From positions 62,001-126,000 of the forward strand of contig NZ_JAKWFK010000007.1 in NCBI RefSeq assembly GCF_029522115.1: a DNA stretch of 64,000 nucleotides. Direction: 5' to 3'. Shown one piece after another: positions 41,597 to 51,961 of the stretch. The stretch is from Trinickia sp. Y13 (GTDB taxonomy: Bacteria > Pseudomonadota > Gammaproteobacteria > Burkholderiales > Burkholderiaceae). Within the stretch, counting starts at the first letter, position 1. Each line of letters opens with the position of its first letter. The notes below the pieces were generated by a model that had not been told where the DNA came from, searched no databases, and was given only the letters and a program-made list of their open reading frames with translations. The position numbers and the translations under genes are program-made.

Positions 41597-42716
41597 CGCC
41601 GTGTGTCATCTCGAGAATGCGAACGCCAAGATGCTCGCCGACCGTCACGAGCTCCCCGAAACCGATGGTCTGTCCGTGCGCGCTCATGCGAATGCGCGCG
41701 TCGGCGAGCGGCACTGCCAGCTCCACGACATAACCGGGACGCAAGGCCGTGAGCTGCGAGACGGGCATGGCGACCGTGTCGACCTCAAAGCGGATCGGCA
41801 GGCCCAGGCCGCTCACGTCGAACGCGGCCTGGTCTTCGGGTTGTTCGGACGGGATGTCCATTTCTGCTTGGGTCATGGTGGGTTCTCCTGTCAAGGTCAT
41901 CGTGTTGGTGCCGACGCGCACCGGCACGCGGATGCCGGGTGCGCCGGGCGTGCCCCATAGCGCGTGGATTTCGGTGGTGCGATCGCGTGTCGCGAGCCAG
42001 TCGGATACGCGCGGGTCGAGCGCGCGCAACACAACATCGCCCGCGCGCAGCGAACGTAGCGTCGCGATTCGCATCGTCTTCGTGCCGAGCGCGAGCCTGC
42101 CGGGCACGCGCAGCGCGCCAAGCGCCCTAGGCAGCGGCAGACGCTGGGTGCCGATGCGCGCTTCGAGCACGTCGAGGCAGCCGTCGTCGGGCGGCGGCAT
42201 GATGCATTCGAGCGCAAGCGCTTGAGCGCGCAGCGAAATGGCGAAGCGCGCATTGCCTCCGCGCGGCGGTGTTCCGCGGTGAACGGCCGCTACGCTCAGT
42301 TCGCCAAGACCGAGCGCAGCGCAGCGTTGGGTCAGCGGTTCGAGCAGCGCGGCGGCCACGGCGTGGCGCAGGGCATCGTCGGCGGGTACGGGCCGTCCGG
42401 CGCCGGCGTGTGCGCCATCGGCGGCGACCGCGGCGAGCGCCGGGTGGCGCGAGAGGTCGATCGCGGCCGCAGCGTGGGCAAAGCCATGCCGCAGTTCGAT
42501 CCAGCCGGCTTCGTGAAAGCGCGTGGATTCGGCCGTGCCGACGCGCCAGTGCGTAATGCCGTGCTGGCTCAGCCATGCGGGTAGGCGGGCGTCGGCGAGG
42601 AGCCGGGCGAAGCGGGCGGCGCCGTGCGTGAGCGCGGGCGGAGCGCTGTCCGCCAGCCGCTTGACGGAGCCTGGTTTGCGCGAGGAAATAGACATGGCGG
42701 TATCTGCGGGTTCCAT
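41580..42716 (-). CDS. sctQ: T3SS cytoplasmic sorting-platform (C-ring) protein SctQ
   Basis: 378 residues. The N-terminal two thirds are divergent. The C-terminal SpoA domain is clear (MPVSQLTALRPGYVVELAVPLADARIRMSAHGQTIGFGELVTVGEHLGVRILEM). An internal Met near residue 280 (MTQAEMDIPSEQ), after which the SpoA domain begins, could allow a short internally initiated product as seen for other SctQ genes. An alternative ATG lies 7 codons after the chosen start. Confidence 0.92.
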   Translation of the reverse strand: MEPADTAMSISSRKPGSVKRLADSAPPALTHGAARFARLLADARLPAWLSQHGITHWRVGTAESTRFHEAGWIELRHGFAHAAAAIDLSRHPALAAVAADGAHAGAGRPVPADDALRHAVAAALLEPLTQRCAALGLGELSVAAVHRGTPPRGGNARFAISLRAQALALECIMPPPDDGCLDVLEARIGTQRLPLPRALGALRVPGRLALGTKTMRIATLRSLRAGDVVLRALDPRVSDWLATRDRTTEIHALWGTPGAPGIRVPVRVGTNTMTLTGEPTMTQAEMDIPSEQPEDQAAFDVSGLGLPIRFEVDTVAMPVSQLTALRPGYVVELAVPLADARIRMSAHGQTIGFGELVTVGEHLGVRILEMTHGDDSVQ

Positions 42717-42738
42717 GGTCAGGGTCGGCGTGGGAGCG

Positions 42739-43458
42739 TCAGTCGACGGCGATCTCGATGTCGCGTGGCTCGCCGCGTTGCGCGAGCGTGGCGGCGAGCT
42801 GCGCCTTCAACGTTTGTTCGTGATGCAACACTAGATGCCGCGAAAGGTTCGCCTGCGTCTCGAACCGAAGCGCCAGAGTGAAATGCGAAAGGCTCAGATG
42901 CAACGTGCACTCCGGCAGGATCGCGGGGTCGAGCGCCAGGCGGATGGCCCACTGACCTTGTGCGCCGACGGCACGGTCGCAGCAGAAGTCCGCGGCACGC
43001 TCGACGAGAAAGCGGACCCAACCGTCGAATTCCTGACGCATCGCCGCGATCGCGCCGACGCAGGGCGCCGCGTGCGTTTCGATCCGGCGTCCGATCGGCG
43101 TCCGCGCGTGCGTACCAGGGGGAGCCGCTACCGCTGCCCGTGGCGTGGCATGGCGACCCGCGAGCGGCTCAGGTGCGTGCTCGCACCCGCTCGCGAGCGT
43201 CAGTGGCTCGTGAGCGTCGCACGGTGCCTCGTGCTGCTCGTCGTGCAGCGTTTCGCCGGCTTGCCGGCGGTCGGCATGTTCGTCGAAGCCATGCCCGGCT
43301 TTCGTCGGCCACCAGGCGGGCGAGCGCCGCGGGGCTCGCCGCGCGAGTCGCACGAGTGCGCCGTAGTCGCCGCGACGCACGCTCGGCGGCGCGACGCCGC
43401 CGGGCAAAGCGCCAGGCAGTACGCGTAGGGGTAGGGGATTGACGCTGTATATGGACAT
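42739..43458 (-). CDS. hpaP: HpaP/SctP-like T3SS protein (substrate switching)
   Basis: 239 residues. The N-terminal half is Arg/Ala/Pro-rich and disordered. The C-terminal half (CTLHLSLSHFTLALRFETQANLSRHLVLHHEQTLKAQLAATLAQRG) resembles the FliK/HpaP C-terminal domain, which controls the switch from early to late substrates. Position after sctV and before sctQ matches hpaP (hpaC) in Xanthomonas and Ralstonia. Confidence 0.82.
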   Translation of the reverse strand: MSIYSVNPLPLRVLPGALPGGVAPPSVRRGDYGALVRLARRAPRRSPAWWPTKAGHGFDEHADRRQAGETLHDEQHEAPCDAHEPLTLASGCEHAPEPLAGRHATPRAAVAAPPGTHARTPIGRRIETHAAPCVGAIAAMRQEFDGWVRFLVERAADFCCDRAVGAQGQWAIRLALDPAILPECTLHLSLSHFTLALRFETQANLSRHLVLHHEQTLKAQLAATLAQRGEPRDIEIAVD

Positions 43459-43465
43459 GGCGGCC

Positions 43466-45526
43466 TCACATCGTTATGCGACCGACAGGCTGCATCTGGA
43501 CATGGCCGCCCAGTTCCTGGTACGAGTAGACAGGCAGCCATGCGAGCCGGCTTTCGATCATGCGCCGCACGTAGCGGCGGATGTCCATCGAGGCGACCAC
43601 GGCGAAGGCCTCGCGCGGCGTGTCGCCCGCATGCGCGGCGATGCTGTCCACGAAGTACTGCATTTCTTCGGGCGGCAGCGCGAGGAAGTTGCCGGTCGGC
43701 GTTTGCCGGATCGCCTGACGGATGTGCTGCTCCACGGGCATATCGAGCACCACCGCCGCGAGCGCGCGCTGCGCGCCGGCCGCGCGGTGGGCAAGGTAAG
43801 GCGCGAGGTCGCCTCGCACATACTCGGCGAGCAGCAGCGGATCCTTCTCCTTCGGCCCCCACAGCACGAGGCTTTCCATGATGCCGCGCACGTTGCGGAT
43901 CGAGATCTGTTCTTCCAGCAGCCGGCGCAGTACGTCGGCGATCTTTTGCAGCGGTACGGCCTTGGTCACTTCGGTAACGAGGCCCGGATAGTCGACGTTC
44001 AACTGGTCGAGCATCCATTGCGTTTCCTGGATGCCGAGGAACTGCTGCGCGCGCATGCGCAACAGCGCGATCGTTTCGTGTGCGATCACATCCTCGGCGC
44101 GCCAGACGGTGGCTTTTGCCGGCGCCGCGTTTTCGCCGATCCAGAAGCTCTCGAGCGCACCGCCGGCCGCGCCGCGCGCCTCGCATCGGGCCGCGAGTTC
44201 GGGCTCGCGGGCCGCATCGGGCAACATGACTTTCCCCGCGGGCAGCGCGACGCGGGCGCCGGGTACGTCGTGAATCAAGACTTCGTAATTGGCGGCGGGC
44301 AGCTCGGACGACGACCACATGGTGATGCCCGGGAACGGTAGGCCGAGCTCGTCCTGCAAGCGCGTGCGGCAGACGTCGAACGCATCGTTGAGCCGCTGCG
44401 CGGACAGATGCGCGACGAGATCGGGTGCGAGGCGCACGCCGATCGGCGCCGCGAACTGCGGCGCTCGTGTCATGATCGCCGGCGCCTCGCCTTTCGCACC
44501 CGCGCGTTGGAAGGCGGCCACGGCATCGCTTGCCTTCGATTCGGAGCGCGTGTTGCTTTGCTTCGAGAGACGATAGCCGGCGAAGGCGAGGATGCCCGCA
44601 AGCAGCACGAACAACAGCTTGGGGAAGCCCGGCACGAATGCGAAGCCGATCAGCAGCAGGCTGGCGAAATAGAGCGGGCGCGCCTGGCCGCCGAGCTGGC
44701 GCAGGATTTCGTTGCCAAGCGACTTGTCCTTGCGTTCGTCGAGGTCGTTGGAGACGCGCGTGATCATCACGCCGGCGGCCACCGAGATCAACAGCGATGG
44801 GATTTGCGACACCATCGCGTCGCCGACCGAGAGAATCGAGAAGCGGTTTGCGGCCTCGCCCGCCGTCATGCCGTGATAAGCCACGCCGACCGCGATCCCG
44901 GCCAGGATGTTGATCAACGTGATGATGAGGCCCGCGACCGCGTCGCCCTTGACGAACTTCATCGCACCGTCCATCCCGCCGTGGAGTTGGCTTTCCATGG
45001 CGAGATGCGTGCGCTTGCGGCGAGCCTCCTCGGGCGTGAGCGCGTTCGAGCGCAACTCGGCATCGATACTCATCTGCTTGCCCGGCATGCCGTCGAGCGT
45101 GAAGCGCGCCCCGACTTCGGCCACGCGCTCGGAGCCTTTGGCGATCACGATGAACTGCACCACGGCGATCGTCACGAATACGACGAGACCGACCACGAGG
45201 TTGCCGCCGACCACGAGCTCGCCGAAGCTCTCGATGATGTGACCTGCGTTCGCGTGCAGCAGAATCGCCTTGGTGGAGGCGATGTTCAGCGACAGCCGGT
45301 ACAGCGTCGTGAAAAGCAGCATCGAGGGGAAGGTGGACAGTGCGATCAGGTCTTGCGCATAGAGCGTCGTCATCAGGACCGTCACGCTGAGCGTGATGTT
45401 GACGGCGACGAGCGCATCGATCGCTTCAGTGGGCAGGGGCAGCACCATCAGAGAGACGATGGCCACCACGAGGCCGGCGATGCCGACCTCGCCGATGGCC
45501 GGCATGCGGAGTTTACGCAGATTCAT
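43466..45526 (-). CDS. sctV: T3SS major export gate protein SctV
   Basis: 686 residues from the ATG at 45526, overlapping sctU by 14 bases. The N-terminal half has about eight membrane helices with the conserved FIPEP-like cytoplasmic loop region ([52 protein letters not shown]). The C-terminal cytoplasmic domain forms the nonameric ring ([38 protein letters not shown]). Length and motifs are standard. Confidence 0.97.
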   Translation of the reverse strand: [686 protein letters not shown]

Positions 45527-46604
45527 GGTCAGGCTCCGGGTAGGTGGGGCTCGGCTCGCGCAACGCACCCACGCTGTTGACCCAGCGCAGGATCGCGGCA
45601 ACCACTTCGAACATCGTTTCGGGAATCGGATCGCCGACTCTCACGCGGTAGAGCGTGCGTGCGACTGGCGGGTTGGCGACCACGGGCACGCCGGCCTCGG
45701 CCGCATAGCGGCGCACGAGCGCGGCATCGGCGTCGACTCCACTCGCGACCACCACAGGCAGCGCGTCGGTCCCGGGCTGATAACGCAGCGCGACGGCGTA
45801 GTGGGTGGGGTTCGTGACGACGAGCGTGGACAAACCGACGGCCTTCTTTTGTGGCTCTTCCATCACCATCTCGCGGCCGATCTTCTTGCGTTCGTTTTTG
45901 ATGTGGGGGTCGCCGTCGTCCTGTTTGCGCTCGCGCTTGACATCGTCTTTCGACATGCGGTTCTGACGGACGAACAGCCAATGCATGACCTTGTAGTCGG
46001 CGATGCCGATCACGAGATAGGCGACGGCCGCGATGGCGAGCAGCCGCTCGAGCGAATGCCAGAGCAGGGTGATCAGCTTGGGCAGCGTTTGATACGGTGC
46101 GCCCGAGAGTAGCGGCAGCAGGCCGCGGATCGTCACCCACATGATCGCCAGCAGCACCGACGATTTGATGATCATCTTCACTAGGTCGATGACCGCGCGC
46201 AGCGAAAAGATGCGCTTGAGGCCGCTCGCCGGGTTGACCTGATCGAACTTGGGCATCACAGGTTCGAACGAAACGAGCAGGCTTACCTGCGCGGCGTTGG
46301 CGACGCCGGCCGCGAGCGCCGCGCCGAACGCGATCGGCACCGAGAGCAGCACGCCGGCTTTGGCCATGGCGCCAAGCGCCACGAGCGTGCTCTGCAGGGA
46401 ATGTTCGCCATGAACCGCTTCGAGGGCAGCGTGAACGATCGTGTGCAGCAAGTCCGTCACGAGATGCAGCCCGACGGCGAGCATCATCACCACGGCGAGC
46501 ACGCACACGCTTTCCGCGATGTCCTGACTCTTGGATGCCTGCCCTTTCTTACGGACATCCTTGAGTCGCTTCTGTGTGGGTTCTTCGGTCTTCTCCCCGC
46601 TCAT
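45513..46604 (-). CDS. sctU: T3SS switch protein SctU
   Basis: 363 residues from the ATG at 46604 (MSGEKTEEPTQKRLKDVRKKGQ, the usual opening). Four membrane helices, then a cytoplasmic domain with the autocleavage motif NPTH near residue 265 (VVTNPTHYAVALRY). Cleavage between Asn and Pro permits the substrate switch. It is the first gene of the minus-strand operon; no hrpII box is seen directly upstream. Confidence 0.97.
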   Translation of the reverse strand: MSGEKTEEPTQKRLKDVRKKGQASKSQDIAESVCVLAVVMMLAVGLHLVTDLLHTIVHAALEAVHGEHSLQSTLVALGAMAKAGVLLSVPIAFGAALAAGVANAAQVSLLVSFEPVMPKFDQVNPASGLKRIFSLRAVIDLVKMIIKSSVLLAIMWVTIRGLLPLLSGAPYQTLPKLITLLWHSLERLLAIAAVAYLVIGIADYKVMHWLFVRQNRMSKDDVKRERKQDDGDPHIKNERKKIGREMVMEEPQKKAVGLSTLVVTNPTHYAVALRYQPGTDALPVVVASGVDADAALVRRYAAEAGVPVVANPPVARTLYRVRVGDPIPETMFEVVAAILRWVNSVGALREPSPTYPEPDHESA

Positions 46605-46748
46605 CGCCGGGCCTCGCTTACGCAATCAATCGACGGGCCGACGATAGCGTCGCGTACCGAGAAGCGCCGCGCTTATTGACAATCTGTTGCGATCGGCTTT
46701 CACACTTTTTTGCAATCGGGCGGGCGCTCGGACGCAAGCTCGGGCGGC

Positions 46749-46809
46749 TTCGCAAACGCGCTATTTCCTTCGCATCCTGAACGTGTTGTCCACATCGGAT
46801 TGTTACTTT
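46749..46809 (+). promoter_or_regulatory. hrpII box and -10 element of the hrpB-type operon
   Basis: TTCG at 46749-46752 and TTCG at 46769-46772, exactly 16 bases apart. TACTTT (TAnnnT) starts at 46804, with 31 bases between it and the box. This is the full HrpB/HrpX-dependent promoter rule. It lies 63 bases before the hrpB1 ATG if measured from the end of the -10 element. Confidence 0.85.
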
Positions 46810-46871
46810 GAGTGCAAGACCGATCGCCAAGCGGCGAGCGGCATGCCACCGACCATGGAGAGGAAACGGAA

Positions 46872-47453
46872 ATGAGCGAAGCGAACGAGTACATGCGTTT
46901 CGATGACCACGTCGTCGACATCATGCTGGAAGTGCTCGGTGTGGCGATGCGCGACAACTTCCCGAACTGCCGCATCGATCACGACGACATGGCCTATATC
47001 TACGACGCGCTGACGGTGCTGTGCCACCACACGCCCGAGCTCGATATGTTCGAGGGCCTGCTCAACGTCGCGCGGCAGGACTTCATCGGCGCGAGCCACA
47101 CATTCCAGCGGCTGGTGGATCAGGAACAATGCCTGCCGAGCAGCCGCGCGCTGCTGGTGGTCTGCAAGGCGATGAACAACGATCCGAACTGGGAGGGCGA
47201 AGCGCGGCAGATCGTCGAGGAGGAGACCGACGAGGACACGGTGCTCATGGTGCGCACCGTCATCGCGCGCCAGGACTTGCTCAACGCGATCGAGTCGGCC
47301 AAGCGCTCGGGGCAGTTCGAGATGCCGGCTTCGATCGTGGCGCTCAAGGAGGACCGTGCGCGGCGCCAGGCGGTTCAAGCCGAGGGAGCCGTGCCGGTGC
47401 CGACGCAAATCGATCCGTCGCTGGTGATGGGCGGCCAGTACATGCGCTTGTGA
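46872..47453 (+). CDS. hrpB1: HrpB1/HrpK-family T3SS protein
   Basis: 193 residues from the ATG at 46872, preceded by GGAAACGG. All-helical TPR-like fold (DNFPNCRIDHDDMAYIYDALTVLCHHTPELDMFEGLLNVARQDFIGASHTFQRLVDQEQ). HrpB1 family members act in the periplasm, bind peptidoglycan and help assemble the pilus (family knowledge). First gene of the plus-strand operon. Confidence 0.9.
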   Translation: MSEANEYMRFDDHVVDIMLEVLGVAMRDNFPNCRIDHDDMAYIYDALTVLCHHTPELDMFEGLLNVARQDFIGASHTFQRLVDQEQCLPSSRALLVVCKAMNNDPNWEGEARQIVEEETDEDTVLMVRTVIARQDLLNAIESAKRSGQFEMPASIVALKEDRARRQAVQAEGAVPVPTQIDPSLVMGGQYMRL

Positions 47454-47485
47454 TTCGTGCGCAATCGCGGTTCGGGAGAAACATC

Positions 47486-47881
47486 ATGAGTGCAGCACCG
47501 ATTTCGTTTTCGCAATTCAGCCAAGTGCTCTCGCACGCGTTCGATGGCGCAGGGGCGGCGCAGGCCGGCCCGGCGCGAGGTGCGGACGCCTTCCGCGCGA
47601 TGGCCGAGACGAGCCGCATGACGCCGCCGCGCCCGCCCGAGACCGACACCGGCGCGCTGGTCTCGCGGCTTGCGCGCTCGCAGGACGCCGCTTTCAAGAC
47701 CGTGTCGGACGACATGCTCTACATGGTCAACAACGCCGAGCGCATGTCGATGCCGCAATTGACCGCGGCCACCGTCCAGGTGCAACTCGAGACGGCCGGC
47801 ATGCAGGTCGACCTGCAGACCAAGCTGGCGGTCGTGACGTCGTCGAAGGACGCGCTCGACACGCTGATGAAAAACCAGTGA
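47486..47881 (+). CDS. hrpB2: T3SS inner-rod protein HrpB2/SctI
   Basis: 131 residues from the ATG at 47486, with GGGAGAA upstream. The N-terminal part is disordered. The C-terminal helix [45 protein letters not shown] is the inner-rod signature, including the end that packs in the needle base. It is an early secreted substrate in this family. Confidence 0.92.
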   Translation: MSAAPISFSQFSQVLSHAFDGAGAAQAGPARGADAFRAMAETSRMTPPRPPETDTGALVSRLARSQDAAFKTVSDDMLYMVNNAERMSMPQLTAATVQVQLETAGMQVDLQTKLAVVTSSKDALDTLMKNQ

Positions 47882-47897
47882 CGCCGCGGTGACCATC

Positions 47898-48725
47898 ATG
47901 CGCAAGACCTTTTCCCGCGCGCTGCTGCGCCGTGCCGCGCTCCAGGCGAGCCTGGCGCTCGCGCTGCTGCTCGTGGGCTGCCACAGCGAGCTGTACGGCA
48001 ACCTCACCGAGCACGACAGCAACGAGATGGTGGCCGTGCTGCTCGACAACAACGTCGATGCGCAGAAATCGACGCAGGACGGCGGCAAGACCTGGGACGT
48101 TGCCGTGGACAACGCCCAGTTCGCGCGTGCCATGCAGGTACTCGGGGCAGCCGGCCTGCCGCGGCGCAAGTACGACAACCTCGGCGATCTGTTCAAACAG
48201 AGCGGGCTCGTATCGACCCCGACCGAGGAGCGCGTGCGCTTCATCTACGGCGTGCAGCAGGAGCTTTCGGACACGCTTTCCAAGATCGATGGCGTGATCG
48301 TCGCGCGGGTGCAGATCGTGTTGCCGAACAACGACCCGCTGGCCTCGACCGTCAAGCCCGCGTCGGCCTCGGTCTTCATCAAGTATCGGCCGAACGCGGA
48401 CCTCGCCACGCTCACGCAGCAGATCAAGAACCTCGTCGCGCATAGCGTCGAGGGGCTGTCCTACGATCAGGTGTCCGTGACGAGCATGCCGGCCGATCCG
48501 GTGGTGCTCGCGACCCACTCACGGCATGGGGCCCCTGGGCTCATCGTCGGTATCGCGCTGCTGATCTTCTTCTGCTGCGCAGCCGTGCTCTATGTGGTGC
48601 TCTCACGCAAGGCCTCGGCGGGACGTGCGGGCGGATTGATCGGCCGCTTCTTCGGCAAGCGCGTCGCGCCGGCGGAAGGCGCACCCGCGCCCACCCCCGT
48701 CGAGCCGACGATGGCGGCGCACTGA
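47898..48725 (+). CDS. sctJ: T3SS inner-membrane ring lipoprotein SctJ
   Basis: 275 residues from the ATG at 47898 (a GTG three codons upstream is possible). Lipobox LLVGC near residue 26. Two ring-building motifs follow ([26 protein letters not shown] and [31 protein letters not shown]). A C-terminal membrane helix is at about 215-240 ([21 protein letters not shown]). Standard SctJ/HrcJ. Confidence 0.96.
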   Translation: MRKTFSRALLRRAALQASLALALLLVGCHSELYGNLTEHDSNEMVAVLLDNNVDAQKSTQDGGKTWDVAVDNAQFARAMQVLGAAGLPRRKYDNLGDLFKQSGLVSTPTEERVRFIYGVQQELSDTLSKIDGVIVARVQIVLPNNDPLASTVKPASASVFIKYRPNADLATLTQQIKNLVAHSVEGLSYDQVSVTSMPADPVVLATHSRHGAPGLIVGIALLIFFCCAAVLYVVLSRKASAGRAGGLIGRFFGKRVAPAEGAPAPTPVEPTMAAH

Positions 48726-48741
48726 GCCGATGGAGCGGACC

Positions 48742-49434
48742 ATGAGCATTGCACCGAGCCACGTGCATGAAGGGCTCGATACACCCGTGCGCCGCATCGC
48801 ACAGGTGCTGGCGCGCTTCGAGGCGAACCGCCTCGACCTGCTCGCCTGGATCGACCGCTCGTGGCTTCCGGCGTGGGCCGAGCGGCTCGCGCCGGCCCTG
48901 CGCCGCGACGAAGGTGCGCTGGCGCTCGCCCATGCGATCGGGCTCGGTTTGCCGCGGCTCGACGCCTGCACCGCCGACGATCCGGCACAAGGCGCGTTGG
49001 CGATGCTGAGCGTCGAGCAGGCCATGACGATGTTGCGCGTGCGCTCGCTCTGGTTCCGCCGCAACGAATTGCGGCGTCTGGTCGGCCGCGTCAGCCGTGA
49101 CCATTGTGCGCAGTTGATCGGCATCCGCGGTGCGGCTGGCTTGCTGCGCCACATTCAAGCCGCGACCGACGGCCCCCAGATCGAATCGCTGCGCCGCGCC
49201 GGCATGCCGGCAGTCGATACGCTCACCGCGCCGGCCTTGGCATGGGAGGGTTGGTGCCTGTTTCGCCGCGATGGCGTCTTGCCGGTCGACGGTCCGGCCG
49301 ATCTCGTGCGGCTCGCGATGCCACGCGAATGGTCCGAGCCCGACTGGCTGGCCGGCTGCGATCGGACGATCGATGCCCACGGTTCGGCCCGGACGCTCGA
49401 GCTTTTACCTCATCTTTTTCCGGAGCGGTCATGA
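48742..49434 (+). CDS. hrpB4: HrpB4/SctK T3SS sorting-platform accessory protein
   Basis: 230 residues from the ATG at 48742, chosen because GGAG lies 6 bases before it; an ATG four codons upstream is weaker. The family is recognised by LSVEQAMTMLRVRSLWFRRNELRRLVGRVSRDHCAQLIG and its place between sctJ and sctL. HrpB4 is the SctK-like cytoplasmic protein linking the sorting platform to SctD. It overlaps the sctL start in ATGA. Confidence 0.85.
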   Translation: MSIAPSHVHEGLDTPVRRIAQVLARFEANRLDLLAWIDRSWLPAWAERLAPALRRDEGALALAHAIGLGLPRLDACTADDPAQGALAMLSVEQAMTMLRVRSLWFRRNELRRLVGRVSRDHCAQLIGIRGAAGLLRHIQAATDGPQIESLRRAGMPAVDTLTAPALAWEGWCLFRRDGVLPVDGPADLVRLAMPREWSEPDWLAGCDRTIDAHGSARTLELLPHLFPERS

Positions 49435-50558
49435 TCCTTTGGCTTCGCGCCCGCAACGGCGACCCACATTCGATAGACGAGATCGCGCCTGAGTTGCCCG
49501 CGTGCGGCGTCGGTCTCGAAAGCGACGACGATGTCGTGCGACGCGAGGCGTTCGCGATGGTCCTCGACCTCGATGCAGCGGCACACGAGATCGAGCGCCA
49601 GCGCGAGACCATACTGGCCGATGCGCAGGCGCGCGCCGACGCGCTATTGGCCGAGGCCGAGGTCGAAGCCGAGCGCGTGCGGGCGCAAGCGCAAGACGAG
49701 TACGAAACGGCGGCCGAGCGCGGCTACCATGCAGGACGAGAGCGCGGGCTGGCCGAGTGGTACGAACGCAGCGCGCGCTCGGCCGCAGGCCAGCGTCGCG
49801 TGCAATCGCTGTTGCGCGAGCGAATCGTTGAACTCGTGGTCGATGCGACCGAGCAGATCGTGCGCAATGTCGACGTGTCGGCCCTCTTTGCCCGTTCGGC
49901 CGAGGTGGTCGAGCGCCTCGTCGAGGGCAGCACCTATTTGCGGGTTCGCGTACATCCCGACGACGAACGCGCAGCCGTCGGCGAGTTCGACCGGCTGGCC
50001 GCCATCTGGCGCGAGCGCGGCCACGGCGTCGCCGTCACGGTCATGGCCGATCGCGCGGTGGCGCGTGGAGCCTGCTTGTGCGAGTCCGATCTCGGCACGG
50101 TGGACGCGAGCCTCGACACGCAATTGGCAGCCTTGCGGGCGGCTGTGACGCGCGCGGTGCAGCGCACGGCCGGCGCCAGCGATGCAGATCTGGTGGATGC
50201 GGGCGTGGATCTCGAAGCGCTTGCCGACAGCGCGGCGCAGCGGGCCAAGGACACCGCGCCGGAAGTCGGCAATGACGCCGCGCGTGGATCCGACATCGCA
50301 ACCGACGATGAAGCCGCTCCTGACGACGAATTTGAAGCGGGCCGCCGCGCAGCTCTTGCTCGCGCTGGCCAGCCGCAAGAACAGGACGAGCTCGAAGCGG
50401 CGACCGATGCGCAGGCCGCATCCGATGCCGAAGCGCAAGGCGAGGGGACGGCCGGCGACGACGAGCCCCACCACGACCCGTACGCGATCCCGTGGCTCGG
50501 CGATCCGGAATACGACCGCATCGCGCACCCCGATCATCACGCCGGAGTCCGCTCATGA
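49431..50558 (+). CDS. sctL: T3SS ATPase-binding stator SctL (HrpB5), long form
   Basis: 375 residues, longer than usual (about 210-250). The SctL/FliH core is about residues 40-255: coiled coil [37 protein letters not shown], then [26 protein letters not shown] and [14 protein letters not shown]. Residues about 255-375 form an acidic, Ala/Asp/Glu-rich low-complexity tail ([28 protein letters not shown]). The tail is an unusual extension for this family. It anchors SctN to the sorting platform. Confidence 0.9.
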   Translation: MILWLRARNGDPHSIDEIAPELPACGVGLESDDDVVRREAFAMVLDLDAAAHEIERQRETILADAQARADALLAEAEVEAERVRAQAQDEYETAAERGYHAGRERGLAEWYERSARSAAGQRRVQSLLRERIVELVVDATEQIVRNVDVSALFARSAEVVERLVEGSTYLRVRVHPDDERAAVGEFDRLAAIWRERGHGVAVTVMADRAVARGACLCESDLGTVDASLDTQLAALRAAVTRAVQRTAGASDADLVDAGVDLEALADSAAQRAKDTAPEVGNDAARGSDIATDDEAAPDDEFEAGRRAALARAGQPQEQDELEAATDAQAASDAEAQGEGTAGDDEPHHDPYAIPWLGDPEYDRIAHPDHHAGVRS

Positions 50559-51916
50559 TGAACGACACCCTTGATGGTCTGCCCATGCCGGCGGGCTTCG
50601 GTGCGCTCTCGGCGCTCACCGACGCCATCGGCCAGGAATTGCGCGGTGGCTCGCGCGTCGAGACGCGCGGCAAAGTCCTGGAAGTCGTGGGCACGCTGAT
50701 GCGCGTGACGGGGCTCGAAGTGCGGCTCGGTGAATTGTGCGAGCTGCGCGCCCCGAACGGACAGTTGCTGCAGCACGCGGAGGTGGTCGGTTTCTCGCGC
50801 AACGTCGCCGTGCTCTCGCCGTTCGGCCGCGTGGCCGACATCTCGCGCTCGACTCAGGTGATCGGCCTCGGGCGGCCGCTGTCGGTCCCCGTGGGCGATG
50901 CGCTACTCGGGCGCACGATCGACAGTCTCGGCACGCCGATCGACGGCGGCGGGCCCCTCGGATGCACCGAGCATCGCCCGATCTTCGCCGATCCGCCGAC
51001 CCCGATGAGCCGCCCGATCATCGACCGCGACCTGCCGACGGGCGTGCGCATCGTCGACGGCCTGATGACGCTGGGCCTTGGCCAGCGCGTGGGCATTTTC
51101 GCGCCGGCCGGCGTCGGCAAGAGCACGTTGATGGGGATGTTCGCGCGCGGTGCGCAGTGCGACATCAACGTGATTGCGCTGATCGGCGAACGCGGCCGTG
51201 AGGTGCGCGAGTTCGTCGAACACATTCTCGGCGAGGAAGGCATGGCGCGCTCGGTCGTGGTGTGCGCAACGTCGGACCGGTCCTCGATCGAGCGCGCCAA
51301 GGCGGCGTTCGTGGCGACCGCCGTGGCCGAATATTTTCGCGACCGTGGCATGAGCGTGCTGCTGATGATGGATTCGCTGACGCGCTTTGCGCGCGCGCAG
51401 CGGGAGATCGGCCTGGCTGTCGGGGAGCCGCCAGCGCGGCGCGGCTTCCCGCCTTCAGTCTTCGCCGAGCTGCCGCGGCTGGTCGAGCGGGCGGGATTGT
51501 CCGAGCACGGCGCGATCACCGCGCTCTATACCGTGCTGGCCGAGGACGAGACGGGGGGCGATCCGGTCGCCGAGGAAGTGCGCGGCTTGCTCGACGGCCA
51601 CATGGTTCTTTCACGTGAGATCGCCGCGCGCAATCAGTATCCGGCCATCGACGTGCTCGGCAGCTTGTCGCGCGTGATGCCGCTTATCACGACGCGCGAG
51701 CACATGGATCGCGCAGGACACGTGCGGCGGCTGCTCGCGAAACACAAGGAGATCGAGACGCTCCTGCAGATCGGCGAATACCGGCCAGGCGGCGACCCGC
51801 TCGCCGACGAGGCCGTTGCGCGCATCGACGCGATTCGCGCGTTTCTCTGCCAGCGCACCGACCAGTTCTCGTCGCCGCGCGAGACGGCTGCCGCACTCGC
51901 GGCGCTCGCGAACTAA
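50555..51916 (+). CDS. sctN: T3SS ATPase SctN
   Basis: 453 residues from the ATG at 50555, which overlaps the sctL stop in ATGA. F1-beta-like ATPase: Walker [14 protein letters not shown], Walker [22 protein letters not shown], and [25 protein letters not shown]. It unfolds and releases substrates from chaperones at the base of the apparatus. Length and motifs are standard. Confidence 0.98.
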   Translation: MMNDTLDGLPMPAGFGALSALTDAIGQELRGGSRVETRGKVLEVVGTLMRVTGLEVRLGELCELRAPNGQLLQHAEVVGFSRNVAVLSPFGRVADISRSTQVIGLGRPLSVPVGDALLGRTIDSLGTPIDGGGPLGCTEHRPIFADPPTPMSRPIIDRDLPTGVRIVDGLMTLGLGQRVGIFAPAGVGKSTLMGMFARGAQCDINVIALIGERGREVREFVEHILGEEGMARSVVVCATSDRSSIERAKAAFVATAVAEYFRDRGMSVLLMMDSLTRFARAQREIGLAVGEPPARRGFPPSVFAELPRLVERAGLSEHGAITALYTVLAEDETGGDPVAEEVRGLLDGHMVLSREIAARNQYPAIDVLGSLSRVMPLITTREHMDRAGHVRRLLAKHKEIETLLQIGEYRPGGDPLADEAVARIDAIRAFLCQRTDQFSSPRETAAALAALAN

Positions 51917-51961
51917 GACCCGAAGGCCTCCGATGATCGTCGTAGTCGACACGTGCGCGCC

